From Artemisia argyi (Eukaryota; Streptophyta; Magnoliopsida; Asterales; Asteraceae): a DNA stretch of 64,000 bases. The position numbers were made by a program, and so were the translations under genes. The notes under the pieces were generated by a model, which was not told the DNA's origin, made no database searches, and was given only the letters and a program-made list of their open reading frames with translations. Positions 1 to 12,277 of the stretch are shown piece by piece (the stretch's first letter is position 1; every line of letters starts with the position of its first letter). The stretch lies in contig CM060709.1 of the NCBI GenBank assembly GCA_030686995.1, positions 307,601,857-307,665,856 of the forward strand, written 5' to 3'.

Positions 1-2475
1 ACCCTTACACTTGAGATTTGCTTGTCCTCAAGCAAATGCGCTTTTATTCTACTTAAAAGACAAGTTAGGGGTCATTTAACACTAATATAAAAGTAATTAC
101 AACAAATAATCGTTCCACTAAAGACCAATAGACAAGCACGGAGGTTATACACAAGCACCTCACAAATAGTGTTTAGATACTCACATCTCTCGGGTGTAAT
201 AAAGTAATATAACATTATGGAAATGGAAGATATCTCTCACTACCTGTCATAGCAAAATAGATTACCATAGGCTTGGGAAAGGATCAAACCTCCACCACAT
301 GGCGTAAGTACCTAGGATAAACTATCAAAGAGGTCTTTTAAAGGGTTGTAACGTTAGGTATAGGGATATGAATTACACGGTTTTGTTGGATAAAGGAAGT
401 TTTACTGGTGGCGAGTTAACAATCTTAGTTAATTACATGTACAATATGGCGTTGCTAAGCCAAGACTAGACTCGACTTAAGCTAATAAATGAAAAATAAC
501 TAAAAACATAAAATGAACATAGAATGAAACGGGATGGTAGTCCGTATGTTTTTTCTCTTTTTCTTTTTCTATTTTTTTTTTCTTTTTCTTGATTTTTCGA
601 TTTTTTTTTTTTTTTTTTTTTTTTTGCATACACTCTTACCATACCATCCAAAATAATACATCATAGGGGATGAGAATTCCCCTTATACTTGAATCTTTAC
701 ATACTTTACATTAAACTAATTTAATGACTCGAATTAAGAAAATTAAAACACTTGGAGCACTTTTAAGATTATCGTACATATGGGGGTAATAAGTGATGTT
801 CTTCCCCATTACTTCATAAAATAAGTACTTACCCATGAGTCCCAATCGTCCCAAAACAATATGTACAAGGATATGACTCGACTTAGCAACCATGTAATCA
901 ATTAGAAAGTTAACTTAGGGTTTAACAAATAACAATAATGCACTAAAAATGAGCGCATAAACGGAAGGCTAAGGCGATTTGGGTGTACATTTAAGTGGGG
1001 TGTAACAAATTCTTCCTTTAAGTAAAATGCTTAAAGTTAGAAACGAAAAGATAGGCTCGGAGGGGTGTACTAGGGGTTTCGTGTACTAAAAATGAGTACA
1101 ACGCTAAGGGTGTGGGAAAAATTAGTTGACTTAACTAGCCAAGTAATATGACTTAAATGGTCAAGTAATTATAATACGGGTTTAACACAAGGGTGATCCT
1201 AATGCCTCTTATCATGTAGTAAATCCTACCACACGAATGTAGTCTCACTAGCGGTCTCGGGATGCATCACTAACGCAAGTTCTAGAATCTAAATGCTACC
1301 GGTACACTCATAAGCACTAATAGTAAATGCTTTTCCTATCAAATCTAAAGGCGAACCTCACATTTTTGGGTGGAAAATTTTTCTGAATATACGGTTATGT
1401 GCTAGTCATACAATCTCCTATCCATGAGACGCTTGCTATGGCTAAAGTTTCACTCCTAAATGTTGTAAAAAATTTTAAATTTGGCGCTAAAATTACACTA
1501 ACAAGTATTTCTCATAGTTTTATTACACATCTACCATCAAACAAAACAAACTCAAGCGAAAGTGCATATGTAAGGTATCATCTTTTTACCCTCCCCTTAC
1601 ACTTAAGATGAACATTGTCCCCAATGTTCAAGTAAAGAATGTAAAAGTGAAAAAGTAAAGAGAATGAAATCAAATACTCCCCTGATTCGCTCGGTATGGA
1701 TTATAGGTTGGCCAGGTTAAATCTTCTTCCAAGAAAACGAACAATCAAAGCTTCCCTTCCAGAATATAAATCATCTTCTTGTCGAACATAACCTGTAAAT
1801 CCTGACAAAAATAGACAAGACAACCTCGCGTAAAATCGGCGGCATCCTATATAAGTTACTAAATCCTAAAAAAAAAGTAAGATATAATGCTTGTGGAATG
1901 AAGTTTGCAGATTTCCTGGAGATTATAAAACTTAATAATTCACAAAAACCATAAGACTCCGTTAGAAAAACAAAACCGGTAAAATTTCCAGATTTTAACT
2001 CCTGACGCCGTCAAGAGTAATCCTCTCACGCCGTCAGAATGGACCTGCAGAAATTCTTATGTTAAGTTTCCGGAAAATTTCTGGAAAAACTTGGTCCTAC
2101 TTCCTGGAAAATCCTGCAAAACTTCATTATGACTCAATACAAGCATTTGACTCTAACAAATACGAATATACATGCTCATTTATTATTGTGGAGAATCATG
2201 ATCGGTTTGTTTCTTAAAAACATATTTGGGGTTTCCCCTTACACTTATCTTTTGCAAAAATACTTTTAGGTTGGAGTTAAGACTAGGCCAAACAACATAG
2301 TAAAGTATTTCCACATTTTAATTGAGAAACATGATCAACCAACAATAAAAATAAAACATGCATACGGAAGCAAATAACAATCAAACAAATAAAATCACAC
2401 AAAACATGGGTTGCCTCCCAAGAAGCGCTTTTCTTTATTTACGAGTCTTGTAGCTAGACTCAAGGTCATGGGTTA
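1..2475 (-). other. A1 3' noncoding region between pol and the 3' LTR
   Basis: About 2.5 kb with no convincing coding sequence on either strand. It is nearly identical to 27421-29930 of G1, including a long T run (601-625; A run on the element strand) and a pair of short palindromes at 2003-2013 and 2026-2036. The purine-richer bases next to the lost LTR are the probable polypurine tract. High conservation between two elements with different coding regions suggests cis-acting function such as packaging, second-strand priming or polyadenylation; that is inference. Confidence 0.8.
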
Positions 2476-3301
2476 CTACGTGATTTCATCATCAAACGTC
2501 ACATCCTCCTCACTAATCATTTCATTGTTGTTTTCTTGGTAGTGTTTTACACGTTGTATGTTAATCGTGAATTCCCTACCTTCATCATCTATTAACACTA
2601 CCGCTCCAAATTTAGAAGAGTTCTTTACCGTGAACGGTCCATACCATCTAGACTTAAGTTTTCCCGGAAATAATCTCAACCGAGAATTGTATAATAGGAC
2701 CTTGTCCCCCTCTGAAAATTCTTTAGGTTTCTTAATTCTCTGGTCATGCCATCTTTTAGCTCTTTCTTTATATGTGATGGAGGATTCGTAGGCTTCTAGT
2801 CTAAGCTCATCAAGCTCGTGTAATTGCAAAAACCTATTATTTCCAGCAGTTGTGTAATCTAAGTTGCATGCCTTAAGCGCCCAATAAGCCTTGTGTTCTA
2901 ATTCTACTGGTAAGTGACATGCCTTACCATACACCATGCGGAATGGGGTTGTTCCAATAGGTGTTTTGTAGGCAGTTCGGAATGCCCATAAGGCTTCGTC
3001 GAGTTTAAATGACCAGTCCTTTCTGTTTTGACTAACCGTTTTTTCAAGTATTCTTTTAATAGCTCTATTGGTGTTTTCGACTTGGCCATTGGTCTGTGGA
3101 TGATAGGCGGTGGAGAATCGATGGGGTACTCCATACCTCTTCATGACCTTTTCCATTTGTGCATTGCAGAAATGTGTTCCCCTATCACTGATGAGAGCTT
3201 TCGGAATCCCGAATCTTGCAAAAAGCTTTTTCAGGAAATGAATAACTACTCTTGCATCATTGGTCATAAGGGCTTGTGCCTCAACCCATTTTGAAACATA
3301 G
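2476..3301 (-). pseudogene. A1 integrase, catalytic core end and C-terminal domain
   Basis: Minus-strand reading frame of about 270 codons following the solo LTR insertion. It starts with the continuation of the core (KWVEAQAL), then shows SDRGTHFCN with a catalytic Asp and [10 protein letters not shown] with the catalytic Glu, followed by a basic C-terminal domain ([18 protein letters not shown]) typical of Athila integrase. The first catalytic Asp is on the other side of the 1.4-kb solo LTR at 4725 and above. The final residues DDEIT and stop codon match the last residues of the G1 gag ORF, which marks a recombination edge. The fragment itself is open to its natural stop at 2476. Confidence 0.9.
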
Positions 3302-4724
3302 TCTATTGATGCGTGGGAATCGCAACAGGCTTTACCTCTCGAGGGATCTCGAGAAGCTTACAACCCCCACCAGGCAGTGTACCTGATCGTTGTAGTATAG
3401 TATAGTATAGTGACAAGTACCAGGGGATTGATCGTTCAGCTTAGGAATAGTGTCGCTAGGATTAGAAAGCCTAATTACTAGTTCTAAAGGTGAGGGATGA
3501 TTATTTTTGTCTTTTTATATTTTTATGAAAGCAAGTAAAATCTCGGGTTTTGAAAGAGTGGGCGGAATTAGTTGCTATTCAACTAACCCAAAACTAAGAT
3601 GCAATCAAAATAAAATAATAAAAATGAAATTAAACTAATTATACTAAGGTTGTGAGCAGTAATTGGAGAAAATGTGTTTACTTAGACTTCATTACTCCCT
3701 AGATATCTTTTACACGTTAATTACTTGTTATAATTGCATGGATGACGGATCGTATTCCTTAATACCATTCATGGGGTGGCATACATAACTCCCCAATTCT
3801 ATGAGCTCTTATCTCCTCCTACACCATGACCCAGCACAACTATAGGGATTGTAAACAGTGGCTCATGCATTAAATACAACCAATAAAGACCTAGTACGCC
3901 TCGGTTCATGTTTCTTAAGACGTTCAAGCATGTTACCATTTGGAGATCTGCCAGTTTTCTTAAGCCTAACATATAAAATCATTCATCCAAGAACAAGAAT
4001 AAACAAGTAATCAACACATAATCAATATCTAGGTTTCATTAGATCTAAGCAAACACAAAGGAGATCTAGCCTAGCATAATGGAATTGAGACAAGAACAAG
4101 ATATAGACAACCAACACATAGACATATTGATTGAATTAGAAGAACACTTATCTCAATTACAATGCAAGGTATCAAGGGTTTGGAACCCTTGAAAAACCTG
4201 TAAAAGTTGCACCAAATTCGTCTTTAGGGTTTCTCCAAAACTTCTCCCTCTTTAATGTAAAAACTAGAAAACTATATATAGGAAAACTGGGCTGACGGCG
4301 TCAAGACAACCATGTGACGCCGTCACCTCACCGCCAAATACTACCTCGGACGGCCTTGATCTACTTATGACGGCCTGTGTGACGCCGTCACCACCTACGG
4401 TATTTTATTCTTGGCACTTTGACGCCGTCAGGATGACTTTTGACGCCGTCATCAACTACGGTATTTTATTCTTGATGTCTGACGCCGTCAGGATGTAACT
4501 CTTGACGCTGTCACCTAGTGTTTCCAGCATGGAAATTTGATACTTTGCCGTTTTCTTCACTTTTATGCTCCAAAAACGTCCAAAATGGCTTCTTTTCCAG
4601 AATTCACTCTCCAAGTACCTAAAATCACAAAAGGAACGATTTAGGGCAATATTTGATCAAATAAAGTCGTATTCGGGCTTAAATGACCCCCTAAAAACGG
4701 ATCATTTTTCGCCTCATCATCTAT
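3302..4724 (-). mobile_element. S1: solo LTR of the A1 family with 5-bp target duplications
   Basis: The LTR proper is 3307-4719 (1413 bp), beginning TGATGCGTGG and ending CGCCTCATCA on the plus strand, so TGATGAGGCG to CACGCATCA on the element strand. It is flanked by perfect copies of tctat (3302-3306 and 4720-4724) and lies in the middle of the A1 integrase reading frame. Its sequence matches the A1 LTR (9420-10827) more closely than the G1 LTRs, for example gcaacaggc near the start where G1 has gcaccttgc. A full insertion followed by recombination between its LTRs is the usual origin. A TATA motif is at 4272-4282 and a palindrome array at 4293-4513. Confidence 0.95.
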
Positions 4725-6850
4725 GGCGACTAAGATGTACTCGTTTCCCCCCTGAGGATGGAAAGGGTCCCATGAAGTCAATCCCCCAAACATCGAATAC
4801 CTCACAAACTTGTATAAAGTTCTGAGGTGCTTCATCCCTATGTGATATATTCCCGGCTCGTTGACATGCATCACACGCCTGCACCATTTCTTTTACATCA
4901 CGGAAAATTGTGGGCCTATAGAATCCCGCATCGAGAATCTTTCGGGCGGTAACGTTTATCCCATGATGCCCGCCCGAGGGACCAGAGTGACATTCCCTCA
5001 TAATCTTAACTGCCTCATTTTCAGAAACACAACGCCTTATAATGTGGTCAGGACACCTTCGGAATAAAAAGGGTTCATCCCAAAAGTAGTACTTTAGCTG
5101 GGAAAAGAACCTCTTCCTCTCGTACTTAGTCAGGTGTTCAGGAACAAGTCTACATCTACTGGCGAAGTAATTAGCAAAGTCGGCATACCATGGCTCCGAA
5201 TCAATCATTGACATCAGTTGTTCGTCAGGAAACGAATCCCTAATCTCACTTCTATCGTGCTTATCCAAGGGGTTTTCAAGACGAGATAGATGATCTACGG
5301 CTAGATTCTCTGCCCCCCTCTTATCACGAATCTCAACATCGAATTCTTGTAGCAACAAGATCCACCGAATTATTCGTGGCTTGGCATCCTGCTTCGCGAA
5401 GAGATATCTAAGAGCTGAGTGGTCAGTGAAGACGACTGTTTTTGAAAGGACAAGATATTGTCAGAATTTGTCGAATGCAAATACTATGTCTAATAATTAT
5501 TTTTCGGTGGTGGAGTAGTTCTCTTGAGCGGGATTCATGGTTTTGCTAGCGTAGTAAATAGGTTGGAAAAGCTTGTCACGTCGTTGACCTAATACAGCCC
5601 CGACAGCGAAGTCACTAGCGTCACACATGATTTCGAATGGTAACTCCCAGTTTGGTGTGATCATGATTGGAGCTTGAGTGAGTTCCCTTTTTAAGAGATC
5701 GAAAGCATCTTTGCATTCTTGGGAAAAATCGAATGGAGCATCCTTCACAAGCAATTGAGTCATTGGCCGGGCAATTTTTGAGAAGTCTTTGATGAATCTC
5801 TGATAAAATCCGGCGTGCCCCAAAAAACTGCGTATTGCCTTAACAGTCGTGGGGTATGGTAACTTAGATATAGCTTCAACTTTAGCTTGGTCCACCTCTA
5901 TTCCGTTCCCTGAGATCTTATGCCCTAATACAATCCCTTCCTTTACCATGAAATGACACTTTTCCCAGTTTAACACCAAGTTGGTTTCCTCACAACGTTT
6001 AAGCATCTTTTCTAAATTAGCAAGACAGCGGTCGAAGGAGTTTCCGAAGACTGAAAAGTCATCCATAAACACTTCCATGCTGTCTTCCATGAGTTCGTGA
6101 AAGATTGCGGTCATGCAACGTTGGAAAGTGGCAGGAGCATTACATAGCCCAAAAGGCATCCTTTTGTAAGCAAATGTCCCATAGGGGCAAGTAAACGTGG
6201 TCTTTTCTTGGTCCTCGGGTGCAATGGGTATTTGAAAATATCCAGAGAATCCATCCAAGAAGCAATAGTACTCGTGTCCAGATAATCTCTCTAACATCTG
6301 ATCAATGAATGGTAAGGGAAAGTGATCTTTCCTCGTGGCATCATTGAGCTTTCGATAGTCGATGCATACCCGCCATCCAGTGACAGTTCTCTAGGGCACC
6401 ATCTCACCCTTGTCATTCTTTACTACAGTCATTCCACCCTTTTTAGGTACAACCTGCACAGGACTGACCCATGGGCTGTCCGAGATCGGGTAAATCAGTC
6501 CTGCATCCAAAAGTTTGATAACTTCTTTCTTTACTACTTCCTTAATGTTAGGGTTCACTCGCCTCTGGGGTTGCACAGTAGGTTTATAATCTTCCTCCAT
6601 AAGAATCTTATGTGTGCAAAAAGTTGAGTCAATCCCCTTGATGTCGGCCACACTCCATGCGAGTACCCCCTTGTATTTTTTTAGGACCTCTAAGAGTTTA
6701 ACTTTTTGTACATGTTCCAAGGAAGAGTTTATGATTACCGGGAGTTGGTCCTCCCCCTGAAGGAAGGTATACTCCAAATGGTTAGGAAGCTCTTTAAGAT
6801 CAACGTTAGGAGGTTCGATAATAGAAGGTTGAGCTTGTTTTCGGGCTTTC
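4725..6850 (-). pseudogene. A1 pol: reverse transcriptase, RNase H and integrase N-terminus
   Basis: Minus-strand pol remnant. RT motifs include PWVSPVQVVPKKGG, FSGYFQIPIAPEDQEKT, MPFGLCNAPATFQRCM and the catalytic FMDD (VFMDDFSVFG), followed by RNase H (FEIMCDASDFAVGAVLGQ) and the integrase zinc domain ([11 protein letters not shown]...CDACQRAG). The frame is broken by in-frame stops at 6391-6393, 5497-5499 and near 5461, by a frameshift near 6850 that separates protease from RT, and by another near the C6 run at 4746-4751. Expected length and domain order are otherwise complete up to the S1 insertion. All catalytic RT residues visible here are retained, so inactivation comes from stops rather than active-site change. 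Confidence 0.93.
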
Positions 6851-8381
6851 GGAGCTCGAGATGCTCCGTTTCCTCTTGTCTGGGGTAGAAGGAGACTGCA
6901 TTAACATCCTCCGTCTTTTCCACTTCTAACAAAGGCAGAAAACTCTCGTCCCGTAGCCAGCCTTCATCGATTTGTTCATCGACGCAACTATCAATGACAT
7001 CTGTAAGTTCATCTACTTCCCCGATAAAGTAGAGCCGGTTGGCTGCTTCGAGGGAGAGGTCCATAGAATCCTTAATGTCGAAGGTTGTGCTATCGTCTCC
7101 CACTCGTAAGGTCAATTTGCCATCGTAGACATCGATGACTGCACGAGCGGTAGCAAGAAATGGTCTACCTAAGATGATAGGTACCAAGTCATCCTCTTCC
7201 ATATCCAGGATTACGAAGTCGACCGGGAATTTGAATTTCCCAACTTTAACTAGCACATTCTCACATATCCCTACGGGGTACTTGACTGATCTATCGGCTA
7301 GTTGGATGTTCATACGGGTAGACTTCAATCCAGAATATCCTAGTTTACAGAACATAGAGTGGGGCATGAGATTGATACTCGCTCCCAAATCGGCAAGAGC
7401 ATTTTTGATTGATAGAGGTCCTATGGAGCAAGGCAAGGTGAAACTGCCCGGATCGTCTACCTTCTTTGGTAGCCCTTGATGGGTTACCACTGAGCATTCT
7501 TCCCCCAGGGTCACAAGACCCTCGAGTTTCTTCCTGTTAGCGAGCAGCTTTTTGAAGTATGTGCTATACTTTGGCATATGATAGCAAGCATCAAGGAGAG
7601 GTATGGTGACAACTGAGTCTTTTAGGTATGACAAAAACCTCTTGTTATCATTCTCAGTTTTCTGGTTCCTTAACCGGGATGGGAATGGAATTCTCACAGG
7701 TGGGTTAGGAAGGGCCGATGGGGAAGGGGTCATCACGGGCGGTTGATCTGGGATGCTAATGCCGACATCCTCCTCCTCCTCCCCAGGTTTATCTGGATCG
7801 AGGGTGATGGGGGACGAATTTGGGTAAGGAGGGTCTTTGGTTGTCGTTCCAGCTCGTGTGGTTATCGCGAGCGTGGGGTCTTTTTTTCTTACTAATGGTG
7901 TTTGAAGATTATCTAGGGCTGAGTTAAGCTTGTTGAAAAATTCTCCAATACCCTCCTGCTGCTCGTCGAAAAGCTCATTAAGCCCTTTCATTTGCAAGTC
8001 TTTTTCTTGAGTGAAGTGACCAAGGTCATCTTCGAAATTGCTCCTGATTTTGAATTCAGGGCCTTCCTCCCCTTCTCTTCTCTTTACCAGATTTCCCCAA
8101 AGGGTGTAATCGTCATTTTGGTAAAAAGGCAAGAGGGAGGGATCAGCATAAATGTCCCCTCCTGACAAGCACGCATGTTCAGTTGTGGCTGCTCCTCCGC
8201 ATTCTTCTACCTCATGCGGGCCTCCACAGTAATCGCAGATCAAGTAAGGATTCGACAGCTGTTTAGGTAACTGCGATCCAGCTATGTATTCCACTCTTTT
8301 GTGAATTTTGCTCAAACGATCCGAGGTGATCTCAGAAATGCTGACAGTCGACTCAGGTTCATCCCAAGTGTCATCCTGGTC
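6735..8381 (-). pseudogene. A1 gag C-terminal half and aspartic protease
   Basis: Continuation of the gag frame after one in-frame stop (8382-8384). It contains a zinc knuckle CDYCGGPHEVEEC (CX2CX4HX4C), a proline/charge-rich spacer and a retropepsin-like domain with ALADLGASINLMP, where DLGAS replaces the usual DTG as in Athila-type proteases, then VILGRPFLATARAVIDV. The last about 40 codons before 6735 are out of frame; a frameshift near 6850 puts the true continuation in the frame that leads into RT. Gag and pol were therefore probably one polyprotein. Confidence 0.9.
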
Positions 8382-9233
8382 TTAAGCATATTCTTCAATC
8401 CTATCCCATCCTTCCTCGGCACTTAGATTGGCCAATCTTCCTTTCCTAGATTGGTTAATTCCGTTTCGGTCATTAGAGGAGATATTTTCGTAGAAGATTT
8501 GGACCAAGAGCCAAAGCTCAATGCCGTGATGGGGAACTTGTCTTATTGAATCTTTGAATCTAGTCCACGATTTATAGAAGGGTTCGTCCTTCTCCTTCCG
8601 GAAACGGAGGATCCTATCTCTAAGTGCTGAGGTTTTTCTAGGTGGAAAGAACTTCTCATAGAACTTGGATATGAGTTGCTCCCATGTGAAGATAGATTCA
8701 GAAGGGAGTTTGTCATACCATTCTTGGGCTTTTTCATATAAGGTGAAAGGAAAGAATCGCAATCGGGATGTGTCTCTAGTAGCCCCATCCGTATGGAGGG
8801 TGTCTACTATTTTTAGGAAGTCCTTGATGTGTTGGATTGGATTTTCCTCATCAAGTCCGCTGAATTTACACACACTTTTGACAAGCCAAACATCGGGTGC
8901 GTGTAGGACCTCACTGGTGTGTTCGTTCGGGTAGACAATGGCATTTGAAAAGCCACGAGGAGTTGGCGAAGAGTAGTCCTTGAGACGCTTAGGAGGGGGT
9001 ATTATAGGGGTACTCATCTCGTTGTGGGAGCTAGGGGTTGTGATGTGATTTTCTGAATTTTCCTCAGAAAGAGGTGCATCAAAGTCGATAGCAATGCTGT
9101 ATGGTTCAGGAGTTGAGTGAGTTCGTCTTAACCTACACATTTCTCTTTCGGGTTCTGCATAAGGCAAGACAAGGTCTCTAGTGGTACTACGACTCCTAGT
9201 GATCCTAAGGTTGGAGAATTCGTTGGTTGCCAT
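8382..9233 (-). pseudogene. A1 gag, N-terminal part
   Basis: Starts at ATG 9233-9231, about 160 bases inside the primer site, and runs 283 codons to an in-frame TAA at 8382-8384. The retrotransposon gag domain is clear at about residues 110-270 (HIKDFLKIVDTLHTDG, FTWEQLISKFYEKFFPPRKT, WTRFKDSIRQVPHHGIELW). It is structural, forming the virus-like particle. The homologous region of G1 gag (29916-32153) is recognisably the same family in this core but differs strongly elsewhere, although the leaders and LTRs are nearly identical. Downstream codons continue in the same frame, so the stop is the only break between the two gag parts. Confidence 0.9.
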
Positions 9234-9395
9234 GATGGCGGACGGTGAAGAGTTACGAACAAAAGCACGAAGAAATAAGATAGACTAAAGAAAACCTAAA
9301 AAAAAAATAAAAATAAATAAAAATAAAATCTTACTAGAAAGGAATCTAGCAAGTAGATCTAATAAAAAGAAATTCTAACATAGACAATAACTATT

Positions 9396-9413
9396 CCCCG
9401 GGCTGCGGCGCCA
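9396..9413 (-). other. A1 tRNA primer-binding site
   Basis: On the minus strand TGGCGCCGCAGCCCGGGG lies six bases inside the 5' LTR. The first eight bases and the later CCGGGG block resemble the complement of plant tRNA-Asp 3' ends, the usual primer of Athila elements, with a small mismatch or insertion in the middle. G1 has the same site at 32301-32318 with one base changed. Confidence 0.8.
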
Positions 9414-9419
9414 AAAACT

Positions 9420-10827
9420 TGATGCGTGGGAATCGCAACAGGCTTTACCTCTCGAGGGATCTCGAGAAGCTTACAACCCCCACCAGGCAGTGTACCTGAT
9501 CGTTGTAGTATAGTATAGTGACAAGTACCGGGGGATTGATCGTTCAGCTTAGGAATAGTGTCGCTAGGATTAGAAAGCCTAATTACTAGTTCTAAAGATG
9601 AGGGATGATTATTTTTGTATTTTTATATTTTTATGAAAGCAAGTAAAATCTCGGGTTTTGAAGGAGTGGGCGGAATTAGTTGCTATTCAACTAACCCAAA
9701 ACTAAGATGCAATCAAAATAAAATACTAAAAATGAAATTAAACTAATTTATACTAAGGTTGTGAGCAGTAATTGGAGAAAATGTGTTTACTTAGATTTCA
9801 TTACTCCCTAGATATCTTTTACACTTTAATTACTTGTTATAATTGCATGGATGACGGATCGTATTCCTTAATACCATTCATGGGGTGGCATACATAACTC
9901 CCCAATTCTATGAGCTCTTATCTCCTCCTACACCATGCCCAGCACAACTATAGGGATTGTAAACAGTGGCTCATGCATTAAATACAACCAATAAAGACCT
10001 AGTACGCCTCGGTTCATGTTTCTTAAGATGTTCAAGCATGTTACCATTTGGAGATCTGCCAGTTTTCTTAAGCCTAACATATAAATCATTCATCCAAGAA
10101 CAAGAATAAACAAGTAATCAACACATAATCAATATCTAGGTTTCATTAGATCTAAGCAAACACAAGAGAGATCTAGCCTAGCATAATGGAATTGAGACAA
10201 GAACAAGATATAGACAACCAACACATAGACATATTGATTGAATTAGAAGAACACTTATCTCAATTACAATGCAAGGTATCAAGGGTTTGGAACCCTTGAA
10301 AAACCTGTAAAAGTTGCACCAAATTCGTCTTTAGGGTTTCTCCAAAACTTCTCCTTTTTAATGTGAAAAAACTAGAAAACTATATATAGGAAAATAAGGA
10401 TGACGGCGTCAAGACAACAATGTGACGCCGTCACCTCGCCGCCAAATACTTCCTCGGACGGCCTTGATCTACTTCTGACGCCCTGTGTGACGCCGTCATC
10501 AACTACGGATTTTTATTCTTGGGCTTTTGACGCCGTCAGGATGACTCTTGACGCCTTCATGAACTACGGATTTTTATTCTTGATGTTTGACGCCGTCAGG
10601 GTGGTACTCTTGACGCCGTCACCTACTGTTTCCAGCATGGAAAATTGAGACTTTGCCGTTTTCTTCACTTTTATGCTCAAAAAACGTCCAAAATGGCTTC
10701 TTTTCCAGAATTCACTCTCCAAGTACCTAAAATCACAAAAGGAACGATTTAGGGCGATATTTGATCAAATAAAGTCGGATTCGGGCTTAAATGACCCCCT
10801 AAAAACGGATCATTTTTCGCCTCATCA
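9420..10827 (-). repeat. A1 5' LTR (1408 bp)
   Basis: Begins tgatgcgtgg and ends cgcctcatca on the plus strand; inverted terminal TGATG/CATCA bases are as expected. On the element strand the U3 portion (from 10827 down) contains a palindrome array at 10401-10621, followed by a TATA box CCTATATATAG at 10380-10390. The remaining roughly 960 bp would be R and U5. It aligns end to end with S1 and with the two G1 LTRs. Confidence 0.95.
10380..10621 (-). promoter_or_regulatory. A1 U3 promoter: TATA box and TGACGCCGTCA palindrome array
   Basis: TATA box at 10380-10390 (minus strand). Upstream of it on the element strand are six exact TGACG(C/G)CGTCA palindromes starting at 10401, 10423, 10488, 10528, 10588 and 10611, plus imperfect copies at 10476 and 10549. 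Starts are spaced about 12-23 and 39-40 bp in alternation, reflecting a unit of about 61 bp that is repeated. TGACG is the core recognised by plant TGA-type bZIP factors, so this may be an enhancer; factor binding is inference. Confidence 0.75.
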
Positions 10828-12277
10828 AATAGTACACACAAAATATGTGACTAAAGCTGACAATACATCCTAGTCTATACGCATAGCAAGTTTAGAAAGA
10901 ATATAAAAGCGATAATAGTCCACAGAAAATAATTTGCACGTTTCTTACCCCAAATATTGAAAACATAGTTCAAGAGTAAAAGTGGGGCTATGACTCACCT
11001 CAAGTCCAGAAAATAGCAAGAAGAAGTCGGTAGAAATAAGATGTATAGTAACTCACAAAACAGAAACTACGGACTCGGCACGACCTAACAATATCAACTC
11101 GTTCAGAAATCATTTCCTCAAATTCAAAATATTCCCAAACCCGGACGTAATCCGTTTTATCTTCCGAAAATCCATTTCGTATTAGTTTGGTGTATTTACG
11201 TTTGGTATCCATACGGGTGGTAGGTCGACACAAAACAAACCAAAAAAGGTCACACAAAGAATAATAAAATGAACTATAGATCTAATATTAGCCCAATATA
11301 TTATTTAAATAAATCGCCGAAGTTTATTAAATCCGTCGATTTAATAATTCTCATATTTATTTACGTAACATACCGTTCCAAGATTACACCCAGTCCTAAA
11401 GCACATAGCACATAAATACTATATGGTATATATCGTAGTTTAATAAATTCCTTATATACATCGTCAAATTGGCCAGATTTCCTGATATATATATTCGCAA
11501 TTTATTACCCTTTACATATACCACAACCTATGGGTGTCGTAGAATACGATGCCCATTAATATATTCATTTCATATAGCCAAATAACCCGGTTCAACCCTT
11601 CGGTTAAGTGGTTATTTAGTTATAGAAAACGTTTATATTAATCGTCATATATCCGTGACAACACGAAAGTCACAAATAATACTTACCTGAACTCGAGTGA
11701 CTACGACTCCGCATAACTCGATAAGTTTACTCGTTATATATATAAAATGACATTTTATTTAATATTCAATAGTTTGTCGAGAGTTTCTCGTTTTATAACA
11801 CATTTTTATAATAATAATACGTTCAATAATATTACGCCACTTTCGTAGCCTAATATATATCTAGTCGTATTATTTATAATATGACTCGTGATTATTATTA
11901 TTATTAATATACGCGCTTATATAATTATATATCCGTTATTCACGTCTATATATTCATATAAACGTTTATATTATCAATAACTATTATTACGAGTTTTATT
12001 ACTTATGTTTTATTTGTAAATAGTTATCGAGACATACGAAATGGTCACATGTCCGAGTCATGACTCTCGGCTCATTGTCCAAGTCCAAAGAAATAAGCAA
12101 ATGTCATTAAAACAATACATCTCCGTCCAACACAATCTCAATCCACGTGCTACAACAATAGGGTCCGACTACGGCACCCGACTAACCTATCTTCGTCAAT
12201 CTAAGTGACCGTCTCACAATCGGTCCCCAATATCACAATTCGTCAACACTTCTCAATACCAAAATTCAATATCCAAT

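Larger units (their letters stand above)
1..10827 (-). mobile_element. A1: Athila-like Ty3/gypsy LTR retrotransposon, left end outside window
   Basis: Read on the minus strand this is a 5' LTR (9420-10827), primer site, gag, protease, reverse transcriptase, RNase H, integrase and a long 3' noncoding tail. Position 1 matches 27421 in the related element G1, four bases inside its 3' LTR, so the A1 3' LTR lies just left of the window. The RT stretch FSGYFQIPIAPEDQEKT, the protease motif DLGAS and a CX2CX4HX4C knuckle are typical of the Athila clade. A1 sits inside the 3' LTR of T1: the base after its LTR continues T1 sequence at aatag (10828-10832), the presumed target duplication whose partner is outside the window. 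Several in-frame stops and at least two frameshifts make this copy dead. No env-like ORF is visible downstream of pol. Confidence 0.93.

Noticed and set aside
601..625. Long T run as a LINE or SINE tail
   Set aside because: Present at the same place in A1 and G1 without target duplication around it, so it belongs to the family 3' region.
1399..1611. 70-codon plus-strand frame, nearly identical at 28837-29049
   Set aside because: Its conservation follows from near identity of the whole 3' noncoding region of A1 and G1; antisense to the elements, no family resemblance.
1..2475. Env-like ORF expected in some Athila elements
   Set aside because: No frame of useful length on the minus strand and no membrane-protein features.
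10401..10621. Regularly spaced palindromes as a possible CRISPR-like array
   Set aside because: Plant LTR context, motif only 11 bp, and the spacers are themselves repeated with no unique sequences.
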